Shown: positions 1 to 9,358 of the stretch, piece after piece
Position numbering within the stretch: position 1 is the stretch's first letter
Layout of the letters: each line of letters begins with the position of its first letter
Assembly (NCBI RefSeq): GCF_010686655.1
Contig: NZ_JAAGVY010000040.1
Location: forward strand, 1-41,396
DNA from: Cryomorpha ignava
GTDB lineage: Bacteria; Bacteroidota; Bacteroidia; Flavobacteriales_D; Cryomorphaceae
Direction: 5' to 3'
Length of the DNA stretch: 41,396 nt
Notes under the pieces: model-generated
What the model saw: the letters and a program-made list of their open reading frames with translations, nothing else
Told to the model about the DNA's origin: nothing
The model's database searches: none
Position numbers and translations under genes: made by a program

Positions 1-1798
1 TGGCATTTTGTTCATCAACTGGGCTTATATAAGGTGAATTAACATGATGTTCTCTGACAGATTTACGAACAGAAATAGGGTCGCCATCTTCCATAAATGC
101 AAAAAAGTCATAAGTAAAAGTCGTTCCGGGAACAGCTAAAGTATCGCCTTGCGTATTACCCGAAGAATCAATCTTTCCGCAGACTGCAATTTTGGTTACC
201 AAACCTAAAGCGTTAAATTCAGTTCTCGTTACATTTTCATTTGGATCGGTAAGTTGCCAGGGTGCTAGGAGTCTGTAATCTATCAAGGAGCTTACAGTCA
301 TACCGCCAGGATCTGTTACGCTTGTGGGCAGCAAATGATAATCGTCGTATACTATGGTCGTTTCATTGTTGTAAACGTCTCGCTTTGCCAGTACCATCCC
401 GCGTTGGGGAACGCCGATGGTTTGCGTATCGTATTTTAGCTTATCGCCAGAGGCGTAATAACCGTTTAAATGAGGAGTGGTTCCTGTACCATCGTAATAA
501 GAATAGCCAAGTCTTGGGTCTGGTAGACTACTTACAAATTCGGCGGGATAGCTGCTCCAATCGGGCGTACTCCCACCGCTAAATGCAGGAGGAATATTGC
601 TGCCATAGCCTGCCGTGAGTTCTTGAGGCGTTACAATTAGCGATTCGCTGCGAACTAACAAACCATAGCTTCCCAATATACCCAAGTCCTTACCAATAAA
701 GGCCGCGCCATCGTAATAGTTTAGTTGGTGTGAAAGTAAATTTGTTGTGGCATTTCCGTCAAAAGCATTTTCGCGAATGGTAAAAACATCCTGCGATGCA
801 GTTCCGGTAATTTCTTCTGATAGGCTTTGCTTTACGCGATCTACAAAATAAAGTCCCTGAACTTCGTTTTTATAAGCATATTCGCTTGTGCTTAGGACGG
901 CACGATACGGTTCTGCGGGGTCGTAGTAGTGATTGTTACCAAGTTGCCCACCGGTTAATGGGTCTTTGCCGCGAGGTACGGCAATGGAAATGCTTTGTAA
1001 TACCTGGCCGTATTCATCCAGTTCGCCTGTAAACGAAAATGTTGTTTTTGGGTCTTGGCCACGTTCCCACATGGTTTCACGGGATGAATATTGAAAAGGG
1101 AAAAATATGCAACCTGAATTGAGTTTAATCTTTAACTTTTCTATAATAGGATTGTTCTCCGGCTCATCAATATACTTAACTGATGTTTGGGTTTCCTTTA
1201 CGCTATACGGTCTTTCTCTTCGCTCACTTCCATCCTTGGCAAACAGTTCAGAACGAATGGCAGAACCTCTCAAAGTTCGCAAAGCATCGCGTCGCCCCCT
1301 TCGTGTTAGTGTTCTCAAAAGCGCATTAAACTCTGAAGGGCGTTCTAGTATGGAAGGATCCTCAGCCCAAAATTCATCGCGGGTATCCAACTCACCCCAA
1401 TCTCCATTTGGTAGTTGAATAGGCCCTAGATTAAACCAGTTTTTGGTGTAAACCGGTGGACTGTAAGATTCAGGACTCACGCTATCATAATTTTCATTTA
1501 GAACGAGCGAATCTTCGTTATAAGCTTCAAAAGTTTCGGTATCAAATTGATCAACACGACCAAAACCTCGAAATTCGCGTTCTACTCCGTCCCAATACCC
1601 ATGGTGATAGAAGTAGCGAGTCACCAACTTATTTTGTGAAATACGGTCTATGGCCTCAACCTTCGAAACTGTAAGAACAGGGAAAGGGAGGGTTGTTTTT
1701 TCGAAGCAGGTAGATCCTACAATAGGGGAAATTTTCAAGCTTTCGCCATAGAAATTTATGAGATAAAATTCTGTTGCTGGTCGACTTGTTTTACTCAC
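1..1798 (-). pseudogene. 5'-truncated TcB (TcdB/TcaC-like) insecticidal toxin-complex subunit, partial
   Basis: The minus-strand frame is open from an in-frame TAA at 1832-1834 to the left edge, so the 3' end is not visible. The translation matches the middle region of Tc-complex B subunits (TcdB_toxin_midN/midC): TLPFPVLTVSKVEAIDRIS, then YHHGYWDGVEREFRGFGRVD, LRGSAIRSELFAKDGSERR, and further on VTDPGGMT and LTDPNENVTRTEFNALG, the usual pattern before the RHS-type shell. In the family these motifs lie about 600 or more residues into a protein of roughly 1,500. Here they begin about 30 codons after the frame opens. The SpvB-like N-terminal domain is absent, and none of the three minus frames upstream (1832-2230) shows it. 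GTG at 1796-1798 is the only plausible start near the 5' end. I infer a decayed or recombined gene. An N-terminally trimmed but expressed protein cannot be excluded. Family assignment is firm; pseudogene status is less certain. Confidence 0.75.
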
Positions 1799-1831
1799 TT
1801 GGTTTTTGCTCTTATCGCTGTTTATCTGCCT

Positions 1832-2283
1832 TTAGTTTCGGCAGACGCAATATACGCATTTTGAGTAATATCATATTTGCCGCCTTTAGAACCCACTGTT
1901 CGGACGGCTCAATGACCCCCGAAATGGGGGCGGGATGGGGCAAAGGGAAAAAGAGAGAGAAAAAAGGGCGGAAAGGCATGAAGGGAAAGGCTTTGCAAGC
2001 AAACTCTGGCACACCCCCGTATATTTGAATACTGTCTGTTGCTGAAGCCTGTGGCTCTATTTCCAAAAGAAATAGCTCTACATCTACTAAACTTCTATAG
2101 GTCACAACTCGAATATGTGACGATGTCACGTTTTGGAATTTTAATTTCAACGTCCCATAAGGCTAATAGCGTTTGCAGCCCCGTAAACTCAAAATAGTAT
2201 ATAAATGAAAAACCCAATAATTCTCATTAGGGCGATTTAAATACTTTATGAAGTTAAACATATTCTTAACCCAAACCAATATT
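1832..2283. other. Intergenic stretch with purine-rich tract and small hairpin
   Basis: No convincing gene is seen in this stretch of about 450 bp. Positions 1921-1990 are almost all purine on the plus strand, with a few isolated pyrimidines. Immediately before the tract is a small perfect hairpin, CCCCC-gaaat-GGGGG, at 1916-1930. The short motif GTTCGGACG at about 1898 recurs in the next intergenic gap at about 3583. A 112-codon minus-strand open frame here has low-complexity composition and no recognisable family. The sequence joins the truncated TcB gene to the promoter of the FAD oxidoreductase. Confidence 0.5.
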
Positions 2284-2291
2284 TATCTTTG
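2284..2291 (+). promoter_or_regulatory. Bacteroidota -7 promoter element upstream of the FAD oxidoreductase
   Basis: TATCTTTG exactly fits the Bacteroidota primary-sigma -7 consensus TAnnTTTG. It would place the transcript start near 2297. That lies downstream of the ATG at 2248 and just upstream of the TTG at 2317, so it decides the start codon. No clear -33 TTG is visible at the usual distance. Confidence 0.55.
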
Positions 2292-2316
2292 TGGCGAATT
2301 TTTAACTCAATCTATA

Positions 2317-3375
2317 TTGTATTTTATTCTAGGTCAGGGTCTGGCTGGAACCTGTCTCGCGATTCGATTTCATGAAAAAAACATTCCATTTCAAATTTTT
2401 GATAATGGGTATAAATCATCAAGCTCTATCGTTGCCGCCGGTCTGTGGAATCCCATCGTTTTTAGAAGAATTACCAAAAGCTGGCGTGCCGATGAGCTGA
2501 CACGAAGTGTACGTTCTTTTTATCCCCATATGGAGTCTGTTTTGGGGGTTTCCTTTTTTCATCCCTCCGAAAATATTCGCTTTCATTCATCGCCTCTTGA
2601 GCGAGATGAATGGAGTGAAAAAAGATACGATCCAGAATTTGAAGATTATTTATTTGCAACCGACCTACTTGAGAGCAATCTGCATATTACGAAAAGAGAA
2701 AACGGATATGGATTGGTTAAGCAAACCGGGAGTATCAACCTGCCTGTTTTTCTCAATTCTGCACGGAGCTTTTTTAAGAATCACGGTTATTTAATTTCCC
2801 GCCAAATTGATTTGCCTGATTCGGTAGAGGGAATGCTCAATTACAGTATTGATGGGATGAGTCCTGAAAGAATTATAGATTGTCGCGGCTCAAAAGCAGC
2901 CACATCACCCTGGTGGAATTACCTACCATTTAACCTTTCAAAAGGTGAAGTGCTCACCATAAGCTGCCCGGGTTTAAATTTGGACAACACTTTGAATTCA
3001 GGTGTGTTTGTGCTGCCTCTAGGAAATGATCATTACCGAGTTGGGGCAACATTCTCTTGGGAAGATATAAATCCGGAACCCACTGATACCGGCCGGAACG
3101 AATTAATCGAAAAATTGGAAAAATTAATTGCCCTGCCATTTCAAATTATTAATCACCAAGCAGGTTTGCGACCTTCTGTGGCGGACAGGCGGCCACTAAT
3201 GGGATCACATCCGGCTTGTAACAAACTTGTAATCTTTAATGGATTGGGCACCAAAGGAGTAATGCTGGCACCCTATTTTTCTGAAACTCTCTGCGCTTTT
3301 CTGGTAGACGGTAAAGAATTGGCACACGAAATTGATATTCTGCGCTTTAATAAACGCTACCTGAAATCATTATGA
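2317..3375 (+). CDS. FAD-dependent oxidoreductase (DAO family)
   Basis: The protein has about 352 residues. It opens with a Rossmann dinucleotide-binding motif (YFILGQGLAGTCLAIRF), followed by the substrate/FAD region AAGLWNPIVFRR. Near the C-terminus are GLRPSVADRRPLMG and FNGLGTKGVMLAPYFSE, the closing FAD-binding segment of the D-amino-acid-oxidase/glycine-oxidase (DAO) fold. The substrate is not evident. I chose TTG at 2317 because the GxGxxG motif normally lies within the first ten residues and the promoter at 2284-2291 lies inside the longer frame. An ATG at 2248 would add 23 residues unlike the family. It stands alone, with non-coding sequence on both sides. Family assignment is good; the start is inferred. 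Confidence 0.85.
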   Translation: MYFILGQGLAGTCLAIRFHEKNIPFQIFDNGYKSSSSIVAAGLWNPIVFRRITKSWRADELTRSVRSFYPHMESVLGVSFFHPSENIRFHSSPLERDEWSEKRYDPEFEDYLFATDLLESNLHITKRENGYGLVKQTGSINLPVFLNSARSFFKNHGYLISRQIDLPDSVEGMLNYSIDGMSPERIIDCRGSKAATSPWWNYLPFNLSKGEVLTISCPGLNLDNTLNSGVFVLPLGNDHYRVGATFSWEDINPEPTDTGRNELIEKLEKLIALPFQIINHQAGLRPSVADRRPLMGSHPACNKLVIFNGLGTKGVMLAPYFSETLCAFLVDGKELAHEIDILRFNKRYLKSL

Positions 3376-3913
3376 AACTTTAAAGATTAAGTATCGTAAA
3401 ATTGGTGTGTTAAAAATACCCATTTAATACGAGTAGCCGGATGTGTTAAGCCGGAAACTCCCGAACTTAAACTTATTTATTTTGAAAACGCTCCTTCGTT
3501 TTTATTCAATCCTGAGCCGTTCAGCAGCAGCCTACTTTGGCAGCAGCCTAGATTCAAACCAAGTTGCGATTGGTTCAAAACCGTTCGGACGATCCAGTTT
3601 TTTTCGTAAATTTTTAATAGCTCTATCGCCATTAGCGATACGGTTTAAGACCGTTTATGCAATTCAGCAGACTCATTCTAATAGAGTATACCCAGACTTC
3701 AAGGCGTTCCGATTTTTAATTGAAAATTGGGTTGCCACGCTTCATAGAATACTCAAATTACGCAGTTTACTTTTCATCCCGTATTTCGGAAATGTCGTAA
3801 AGATTGATTATGTAGATAAAGAACCCACTACAACCTGTTAGCATTTAATGATTAAGAATTTAGAATAAAAGATTAATAAAGCTAATTTGGTAGGTTAAAC
3901 CAATGAGTCTGTT
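3376..3913. other. Intergenic region, no gene seen
   Basis: This 538-bp gap has an open frame at 3443-3841 that I reject as coding because it has no signal, motif or family resemblance. It contains a short imperfect tandem repeat built on CAGCAGCCTA (about 3525-3552) and a copy of GTTCGGACG near 3583 shared with the gap before the FAD gene. The promoter of the downstream surface locus probably lies in the last 100 bp, but no exact TAnnTTTG element was found there. Confidence 0.4.
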
Positions 3914-5500
3914 GTGAAAACTAAGAATTGTATTGCCATAATTTTGATAATGATAACAAACAGCGTATCCGTACTGGTTGCTCAGGCGCCTCAGCTCATT
4001 AACTACCAAGCAATTGCTCGAAACAGCAATACAGGTGTTGAACTGTCTGATCAAGGCGTATTTGTATCATTAAAAATTTTAAACGGTGGCCCAAATGGAA
4101 GCATTACTTACCAGGAAGATCATACTAATATAGAGACCAACCGGTTTGGATTGTTCTTTCTCTCCATCGGTGGAGGGATTCCGGTAAGTGGAACTTTCGC
4201 AAACATCAACTGGTCTAATGGCGATTACTGGCTTCAGATAGATATTGATGCTGGCAATGGTCTTGAAACAATGAGCAGTATGCAATTTGTCTCAGTACCT
4301 TACGCACTTCATGCCGAAACGGTATCCAATGCAGACGATGCCGATGCAGATCCAGAAAACGAACTCGTAAGCGCCATTGAGTTCAACACGGGTAGCGGTG
4401 TCTTTTCTTTGATACAACCTGGCTCAACACTAACTCAAGATTTATCGGCACTGATTAACGACGCCGACGCAGATCCGCAAAATGAGCTCGTAACATCTAT
4501 TGCATTTAATCCGGAGAATAATGTTTTTAGCCTTGTTCAGCCGGGTTCTGTCTTAACACAAGATTTATCAGCTCTGATTAGCGATGCAGACGCTGACCCC
4601 GAAAATGAACTCGTAACGTCCATTGAATTCGACACCGAAAACAATATCTTTTCACTCGTGCAGCCGGGATCTACACTAACCCAGGATTTATCAGCTCTAA
4701 TAAACGATGCGGACGCTGATCCTGAAAACGAGCTTGTGACCGACATTGATTTTAATTCAGCCAATAATACTTTTACTTTAACTCAACAAGGCGGTTCTCT
4801 CAGTGAAAATTTATCTGCACTAATAAACGATGCAGACGCTGATCCTGAAAACGAAGCCATTACAAGTGTAACACTTTCTGGTACGAACTTAATTATTAAC
4901 GAGGTTTCAGATTTCACAGTGAGTTTAAGCCAGCTCGTAAATGATGCAGATGCTGATCCCGAGAACGAAAAAATTTCATTATTGGAATTGGTAAATGATA
5001 CAATTTTCCGAATTCACGAAGGTGACGAAGTTTATGAGATCGATTTTGGTTTACTAAAACGAGATATGGACTGGCGTATTTCCGACGACGGTCAGACTAT
5101 TTCTAACTTCGGAACCAAGGTGGGAATAGGAACAACGAGCCCAGCAAGTACACTACAGATAAATGGGTCGGTAGGGTATAAGACCACTTTGCTGACTAAT
5201 TTTCTGGGCTCCATGACCTATACAGTTACACCAACCGACAATATTCTTGTATGTACTATGGCTCAGTCTAATTCAAACAGCATTACGTTAAATATGCCCG
5301 ACGCCATCACCTGCAGAGGTCGCTCCATAACCATCAGAAAAACCGGGACTTCGCCCATTTTGGCATCGGTAACGATAGAATTCGGATCAGATTTATTAGA
5401 TTTTAGTAATGTAGATTACAATATGAACAGCACTCAAAGAGAAACAGTAACTTTTATTTCTCTTGGAATGGCGGGATGGACAAGAGTTTACACTGATTAA
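3914..5500 (+). CDS. Exported protein with six Asp-rich DADADPENE repeats, first gene of the surface locus
   Basis: The protein has 528 residues and a signal peptide at about 1-23 (ends VLVAQ). Residues 25-137 resemble an N-terminal module common in exported Bacteroidota proteins (APQLINYQAIARN, then QFVSVPYALHAE). Residues 142-350 carry six copies of DADADP(E/Q)NE starting at 142, 183, 224, 265, 306 and 344, giving an almost perfect 41-residue period. The units alternate with short beta-type stretches (e.g. FSLVQPGSTLTQDLSALI). The Asp spacing recalls calcium-binding Asp-rich repeats. The C-terminal 120 residues (VGIGTTSPASTLQING) resemble tail-fibre or trimeric adhesin ends. The start is GTG at 3914, since no in-frame ATG is near. 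The next gene follows 3 bp later. I infer a surface fibre or adhesin; no enzyme motif is visible. Confidence 0.8.
   Translation: MKTKNCIAIILIMITNSVSVLVAQAPQLINYQAIARNSNTGVELSDQGVFVSLKILNGGPNGSITYQEDHTNIETNRFGLFFLSIGGGIPVSGTFANINWSNGDYWLQIDIDAGNGLETMSSMQFVSVPYALHAETVSNADDADADPENELVSAIEFNTGSGVFSLIQPGSTLTQDLSALINDADADPQNELVTSIAFNPENNVFSLVQPGSVLTQDLSALISDADADPENELVTSIEFDTENNIFSLVQPGSTLTQDLSALINDADADPENELVTDIDFNSANNTFTLTQQGGSLSENLSALINDADADPENEAITSVTLSGTNLIINEVSDFTVSLSQLVNDADADPENEKISLLELVNDTIFRIHEGDEVYEIDFGLLKRDMDWRISDDGQTISNFGTKVGIGTTSPASTLQINGSVGYKTTLLTNFLGSMTYTVTPTDNILVCTMAQSNSNSITLNMPDAITCRGRSITIRKTGTSPILASVTIEFGSDLLDFSNVDYNMNSTQRETVTFISLGMAGWTRVYTD
4337..4990 (+). repeat. Tandem 123-bp coding repeats (six units, 41 residues each)
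   Basis: The DNA encoding the DADADPENE units repeats with a 123-bp period (four steps of 41 codons, then one of 38). Units share amino acids more closely than codons: the Asp-Ala run is spelled with different codons from unit to unit. This suggests old duplications kept by selection rather than very recent expansion. Confidence 0.8.
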
Positions 5501-5503
5501 AAG

Positions 5504-6232
5504 ATGAAAAGAACACTACTCATTGCATTCGTTTTTTTCAGTTCTCTGGCTTACAGCCAAATTGAACTTAGCCGACAGGTAATAGGTAGCCTAGGCCAGT
5601 CAGAAACAATCTATGGTGATGTAGATATTTCAGCAACAGCGGGTGAAGCAATTGTACAAACAATTTTTAGTGATTCGCTTACGCTAACGCAGGGATTTCA
5701 TCAACCGGCATTTAAAGGATTTTTAGACTTTTCGATATCCATAACAGATGCTTTATGTCCAACATCTACAGATGGTTTTGCCAGTATTACAGAACTCGTT
5801 GGTTGCAAGCCCCCCTACTCTATTTTGTGGAGTAACGGATCAAAAACAAATGAAGCAGAAGATTTAGGCCCTGGATTGTATTCGGTAACAATTACTGCGG
5901 AGCAATGCGTATTAACCAAAACTTTTGAAGTATTCTCTCAACCACAATCTTTGTGCGATCTTAAATTTTTTAATGCTTTTTCGCCCAATGACGACGGCAC
6001 CAATGACACCTGGGAAATAGAAAATATTGAGAGCGGCGATTATGATAATAATAGAATTGAAATATACAATCGGTGGGGACAGATGATTTGGGAAGGTGAG
6101 AAATATGACAATAAGGATGTAGTGTGGAAAGGTGAATCTCAAAATGGGCAGGCGATTCCCGCTGCTACCTATTTTTACATTGCCACGGTAAACGAAGTAG
6201 TTTATAAAGGCTACATAGAATTAACGCGCTAA
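5504..6232 (+). CDS. T9SS type B sorting domain (gliding-motility C-terminal) protein with one SprB-like repeat
   Basis: The protein has 242 residues and a signal peptide at 1-18 (LAYSQ). Residues 19-70 form a short beta domain ending ...TLTQGFHQP, typical of small exported Bacteroidota proteins. Residues 75-140 look like a SprB-type repeat (TDALCPTSTDGFASI, then GCKPPYSILWSNG and LGPGLYSVTI). Residues 155-242 are the CHU_C/type B sorting domain: FNAFSPNDDGTNDTWEIENI, NRIEIYNRWGQMIWEG, AATYFYIATVN, YKGYIELTR. Type B domains are known to direct T9SS export with the help of a cognate PorP/SprF protein, and the next gene, overlapping by one base (TAATG), is exactly that. I infer that the two work as a cargo-partner pair. 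Confidence 0.88.
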   Translation: MKRTLLIAFVFFSSLAYSQIELSRQVIGSLGQSETIYGDVDISATAGEAIVQTIFSDSLTLTQGFHQPAFKGFLDFSISITDALCPTSTDGFASITELVGCKPPYSILWSNGSKTNEAEDLGPGLYSVTITAEQCVLTKTFEVFSQPQSLCDLKFFNAFSPNDDGTNDTWEIENIESGDYDNNRIEIYNRWGQMIWEGEKYDNKDVVWKGESQNGQAIPAATYFYIATVNEVVYKGYIELTR

Positions 6233-7143
6233 TGAAAAAAATATACCTATTAAGTATTTTCGGATTATTTAGCGTCGGCCTATTCGGTCAGCAGCATGGT
6301 ATTTACAGTCAGTATATATTTAATTTGTTCGCTGTAAATCCCGCCTATGCCGGCGAGCGCGATGCACTCTCTACGGCACTGAGCTATCGCACGCAATGGG
6401 TGGGTTTTGAAGGCGCACCAAAAACACAAAATTTTTCAATTCACAGCCCCTTGCCCAAAAACAACATGGCTGTAGGCTTAACTTTTCAAAACGATCAAAT
6501 AGGCGCTCGAAGCATTCCCTCCGTTATGGCTGCTTTTTCATATAAAGTGAAAATCAACAGGTCAAGTCATTTATCTTTCGGTTTACAGGGTGGAATGCTC
6601 AACTATCAATACCACTGGGAAAAATTAGAATACCGCCAGGGACTAGACCCCGTAGCATTTGGAACAGATGGAAATAAATGGGTGGCAAATTTCGATTTTG
6701 GAGTAATGTACGTTACACCTAAAGCCTATGTGGGTTTAAGTGCGCTGAGCATTAACGATACCAAAACTATCCCATCAGAAGCGAGCGATGCCAGGCTTAG
6801 CACGGTTTATAATTTAATAGCAGGAAAAATGTTTCGTGTTTCGCGCGAAGTATTTTTAAAGCCGAGCACTATTGTTCGCGTAAGCGAAGACGGACCATTT
6901 CAATTTGATTTAAATATGAGCACCATGTTTAAAAACAAATATTGGATTACAGCAACTTACAGATATAATTATGGTGCGGTTTTGTCTGCCCATATTTATG
7001 TAAATGATCAATTCCATTTCGGATATGCTTACGATCTTCCGCTTAATGGTTTGCTGGCCGAACAAAGCGGAACCCACGAACTCTTTATCGGTTACGATTT
7101 TAATATTTATAAGAAAAAGTCGGTTTCTCCGCGTAATTTCTAA
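6232..7143 (+). CDS. PorP/SprF family type IX secretion outer-membrane protein
   Basis: The protein has 303 residues and a signal peptide at 1-19. It shows the family opening QHGIYSQYIFNLFAVNPAYAG (the NPAYAG motif), RTQWVGFEGAP, and alternating aromatic beta-strands to the end (FHFGYAYDLPL, HELFIGYDFNIY). Family members are outer-membrane beta-barrels needed to export or anchor type B cargo such as SprB. It overlaps the cargo gene upstream and the OmpA gene downstream by one base each (TAATG at 6230-6234 and 7141-7145), which implies translational coupling and matched amounts. Length is normal for the family. Confidence 0.92.
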   Translation: MKKIYLLSIFGLFSVGLFGQQHGIYSQYIFNLFAVNPAYAGERDALSTALSYRTQWVGFEGAPKTQNFSIHSPLPKNNMAVGLTFQNDQIGARSIPSVMAAFSYKVKINRSSHLSFGLQGGMLNYQYHWEKLEYRQGLDPVAFGTDGNKWVANFDFGVMYVTPKAYVGLSALSINDTKTIPSEASDARLSTVYNLIAGKMFRVSREVFLKPSTIVRVSEDGPFQFDLNMSTMFKNKYWITATYRYNYGAVLSAHIYVNDQFHFGYAYDLPLNGLLAEQSGTHELFIGYDFNIYKKKSVSPRNF

Positions 7144-9335
7144 TGCGCTATCTATTCACATATCTGTTTCTTATTAGCTGCTACATTGGTTTTTCTCAAA
7201 CGCAGGTAAACATCTGTACTGGCGCTGAGGCCGGTGAAAACGCAGCCACTCTTTGCGATAAAATAAAATGCCTTTACGAGACTGGTAAATTTGTAGAAGC
7301 TTATAGCGCCCTAATGGTTTTGGGTAACGATAAATGCTCCGAGAGCCCAAATCAGTTGGCTATCGCCAATACGCTTGCAGCAAACAATCGTTTTACGGAA
7401 GCTCTTACTGTTTTAGAAACCCTTGCTAAAGATTCAAAATATAGGGAAGAAGCTCAATTTGAAATAAATAGAATATCCAGACTCAAAATACTGGCCGATC
7501 AAAAAACCGGAACATACATTCAAAACCTCATTGCTGTCAATACCCAATACAATGATCTGGTGGCTTTTCAAATTCTCGATTCGATGTTTTGTCTTTACGA
7601 CAAAACGGATACCATTAGCTATTTTCCACGAATAGAAACGCTCAAAGGGCGCTTTCATTTTCCACAAGGAAGCATGGCTGAGCTCTATTTTGGTGAGTCT
7701 TTTTTTGGATGGGAAAACTACGCTGATATAAGCGCCGGTTTTGCGTTTGAAGACTCTTTGATATTTCTGTCAGTATTGCCTCAGAGTGCATTTAACGGAA
7801 ATAATGCTTTTGAAATAATTTGCATCGGCAAGACGCGCAAAAAGGAGATTCGCAAAATGAACCTCTCCGTAAAAGACTTTAATATTATGCACCCGGCCAC
7901 AGTAAACTCCACGCTTTACTTCAGCAGCGATATGGAAGGCGGATATGGTGGTATGGATCTGTACAAAGTTGATTTTAATAAAGATGGCTACGGAATATTC
8001 ACAAATCTGGGTGCACAAATAAATACTGCCGACGATGAAGTTTTTCCAGCTATAAGCGGCGATTCTATCTTTTTTGCATCTAATAGAAGAGACCTTGGGT
8101 TTGGAGGACTTGATTTATACAAATCATCGCTTATAACTCCTTATTCTATAAACTTAGGCGTTCCGGTTAATACAGCTTACGATGACTTTAGACCCACTGC
8201 AATAGAAGGAAAAATAAAATATTTCATGTCAAACAGAGATGGTGGAAAAGGCGGTGATGATATTTACAGCGTAAAATTTGTTGAAGCACAAACTTTCTTC
8301 CAGAATCTTGTAGGACGAATTAATGCACAAGGACAAGATTTATCTGCCATTATTATCCAGATCACCAGCGCTGATGGTACTTTTTCTAAAACCACATCGC
8401 TCGATAAGGATGGTTCATTCTCCTTGGCGCATATCAAGGGACTTGAAAGTTATGAGATATCTGTTGTGGATGGGGATTTGCCCGAGGGATCAAAACTCGC
8501 TTTATTTGGAGATGAGGGAAATGTAATCAAAGAAGTACCAATGAGCGCAACAGGACAGTTTAAATTTGAGTTGCTTACGCCAATGGACTACTTTTTGGAA
8601 CGTGTTGAAAACAACGATGAGAGTGTTTTATCTGTAGATATTCTCGGCATGATAGATAGTGAAGATCTTCCAGACGAAGGGTTTAAAATTTACCTGGAAG
8701 ACAGTGATGGCGAGCTGATTGGAATGGCGGTAACAGACGAAAATGGAAACTTCATTTTCAAATCTGTTAAGCCCGATGAAAAATATGTTATCCGCAGTAA
8801 AGTTACCGATCCCAATGCGGTGATAAATATTGTAGGAAAAGATGGGGAGGTAATATCCTCTATTAAACCAACTGGTACAGGCGAGTTTGCATATGTACGC
8901 TTATCCGATGCCAATCGTATAATAACACTAACAAACGAATCTCAGCAAAAGGTAAAGGTGGCAGATAATGAGCTATTTAATCTACCTGTGCTCTATTTTG
9001 AGTACAACGATGCCAAGCTGACAACAGAAAGTGAGAAAAGCCTTTCTAAACTCGTCGTATTACTCGATAAAAACCCAACAATTTCATTAGAGCTTTCCGG
9101 ATTCACTGATTCACGTGGACCGGCAGCATATAACCTTACGCTATCCCAAAAACGAATTGATGCCGTAGTTCAATTTTTACAATCACAGGGTGTTGGCGCA
9201 AGCAGACTCGTGGCCAAAGGTTATGGAGAAACAAAATTGCTTAACAAGTGCGCTGATGGAGTGGAATGTACTGAAGAGGAACACGCCATAAACAGACGAA
9301 CAGAAATTAGAATATACCAACCTTCCGAGCCATAA
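7143..9335 (+). CDS. OmpA family protein with TPR-like, PD40 and CNA-B-like domains
   Basis: The protein has 730 residues and a signal peptide at 1-19 (YIGFSQ). Residues about 30-120 look like helical TPR-type repeats. Residues about 195-375 hold PD40/WD40-like beta-propeller repeats (YFSSDMEGGYGGMDLYKV, FFASNRRDLGFGGLDLYKS, YFMSNRDGGKGGDDIYSV). Residues 378-600 carry carboxypeptidase-regulatory/CNA-B-like beta modules. Residues about 612-727 are an OmpA peptidoglycan-binding domain (LYFEYNDAKL, GFTDSRGPAAYN, LSQKRIDAV, GYGETKLLN, INRRTEIRI). The order matches OmpA proteins encoded with T9SS PorP/SprF genes. It probably ties the outer-membrane complex to peptidoglycan. It is followed 23 bp later by a longer paralogue. 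Confidence 0.88.
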   Translation: MRYLFTYLFLISCYIGFSQTQVNICTGAEAGENAATLCDKIKCLYETGKFVEAYSALMVLGNDKCSESPNQLAIANTLAANNRFTEALTVLETLAKDSKYREEAQFEINRISRLKILADQKTGTYIQNLIAVNTQYNDLVAFQILDSMFCLYDKTDTISYFPRIETLKGRFHFPQGSMAELYFGESFFGWENYADISAGFAFEDSLIFLSVLPQSAFNGNNAFEIICIGKTRKKEIRKMNLSVKDFNIMHPATVNSTLYFSSDMEGGYGGMDLYKVDFNKDGYGIFTNLGAQINTADDEVFPAISGDSIFFASNRRDLGFGGLDLYKSSLITPYSINLGVPVNTAYDDFRPTAIEGKIKYFMSNRDGGKGGDDIYSVKFVEAQTFFQNLVGRINAQGQDLSAIIIQITSADGTFSKTTSLDKDGSFSLAHIKGLESYEISVVDGDLPEGSKLALFGDEGNVIKEVPMSATGQFKFELLTPMDYFLERVENNDESVLSVDILGMIDSEDLPDEGFKIYLEDSDGELIGMAVTDENGNFIFKSVKPDEKYVIRSKVTDPNAVINIVGKDGEVISSIKPTGTGEFAYVRLSDANRIITLTNESQQKVKVADNELFNLPVLYFEYNDAKLTTESEKSLSKLVVLLDKNPTISLELSGFTDSRGPAAYNLTLSQKRIDAVVQFLQSQGVGASRLVAKGYGETKLLNKCADGVECTEEEHAINRRTEIRIYQPSEP

Positions 9336-9358
9336 CCCCGGCTCTAATTTTTAAAGAT

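Noticed and set aside
262..1674. Several plus-strand open frames opposite the TcB fragment
   Set aside because: They are antisense shadows of a clearly conserved minus-strand reading frame.
1812..2150. 112-codon minus-strand open frame upstream of the TcB fragment
   Set aside because: It is in a different frame from TcB, crosses the low-complexity purine/pyrimidine tract, and shows no domain, signal peptide or SpvB-like sequence.
3443..3841. 132-codon plus-strand open frame in the gap before the surface locus
   Set aside because: Basic, motif-free translation over intergenic repeats, with no promoter or family resemblance.
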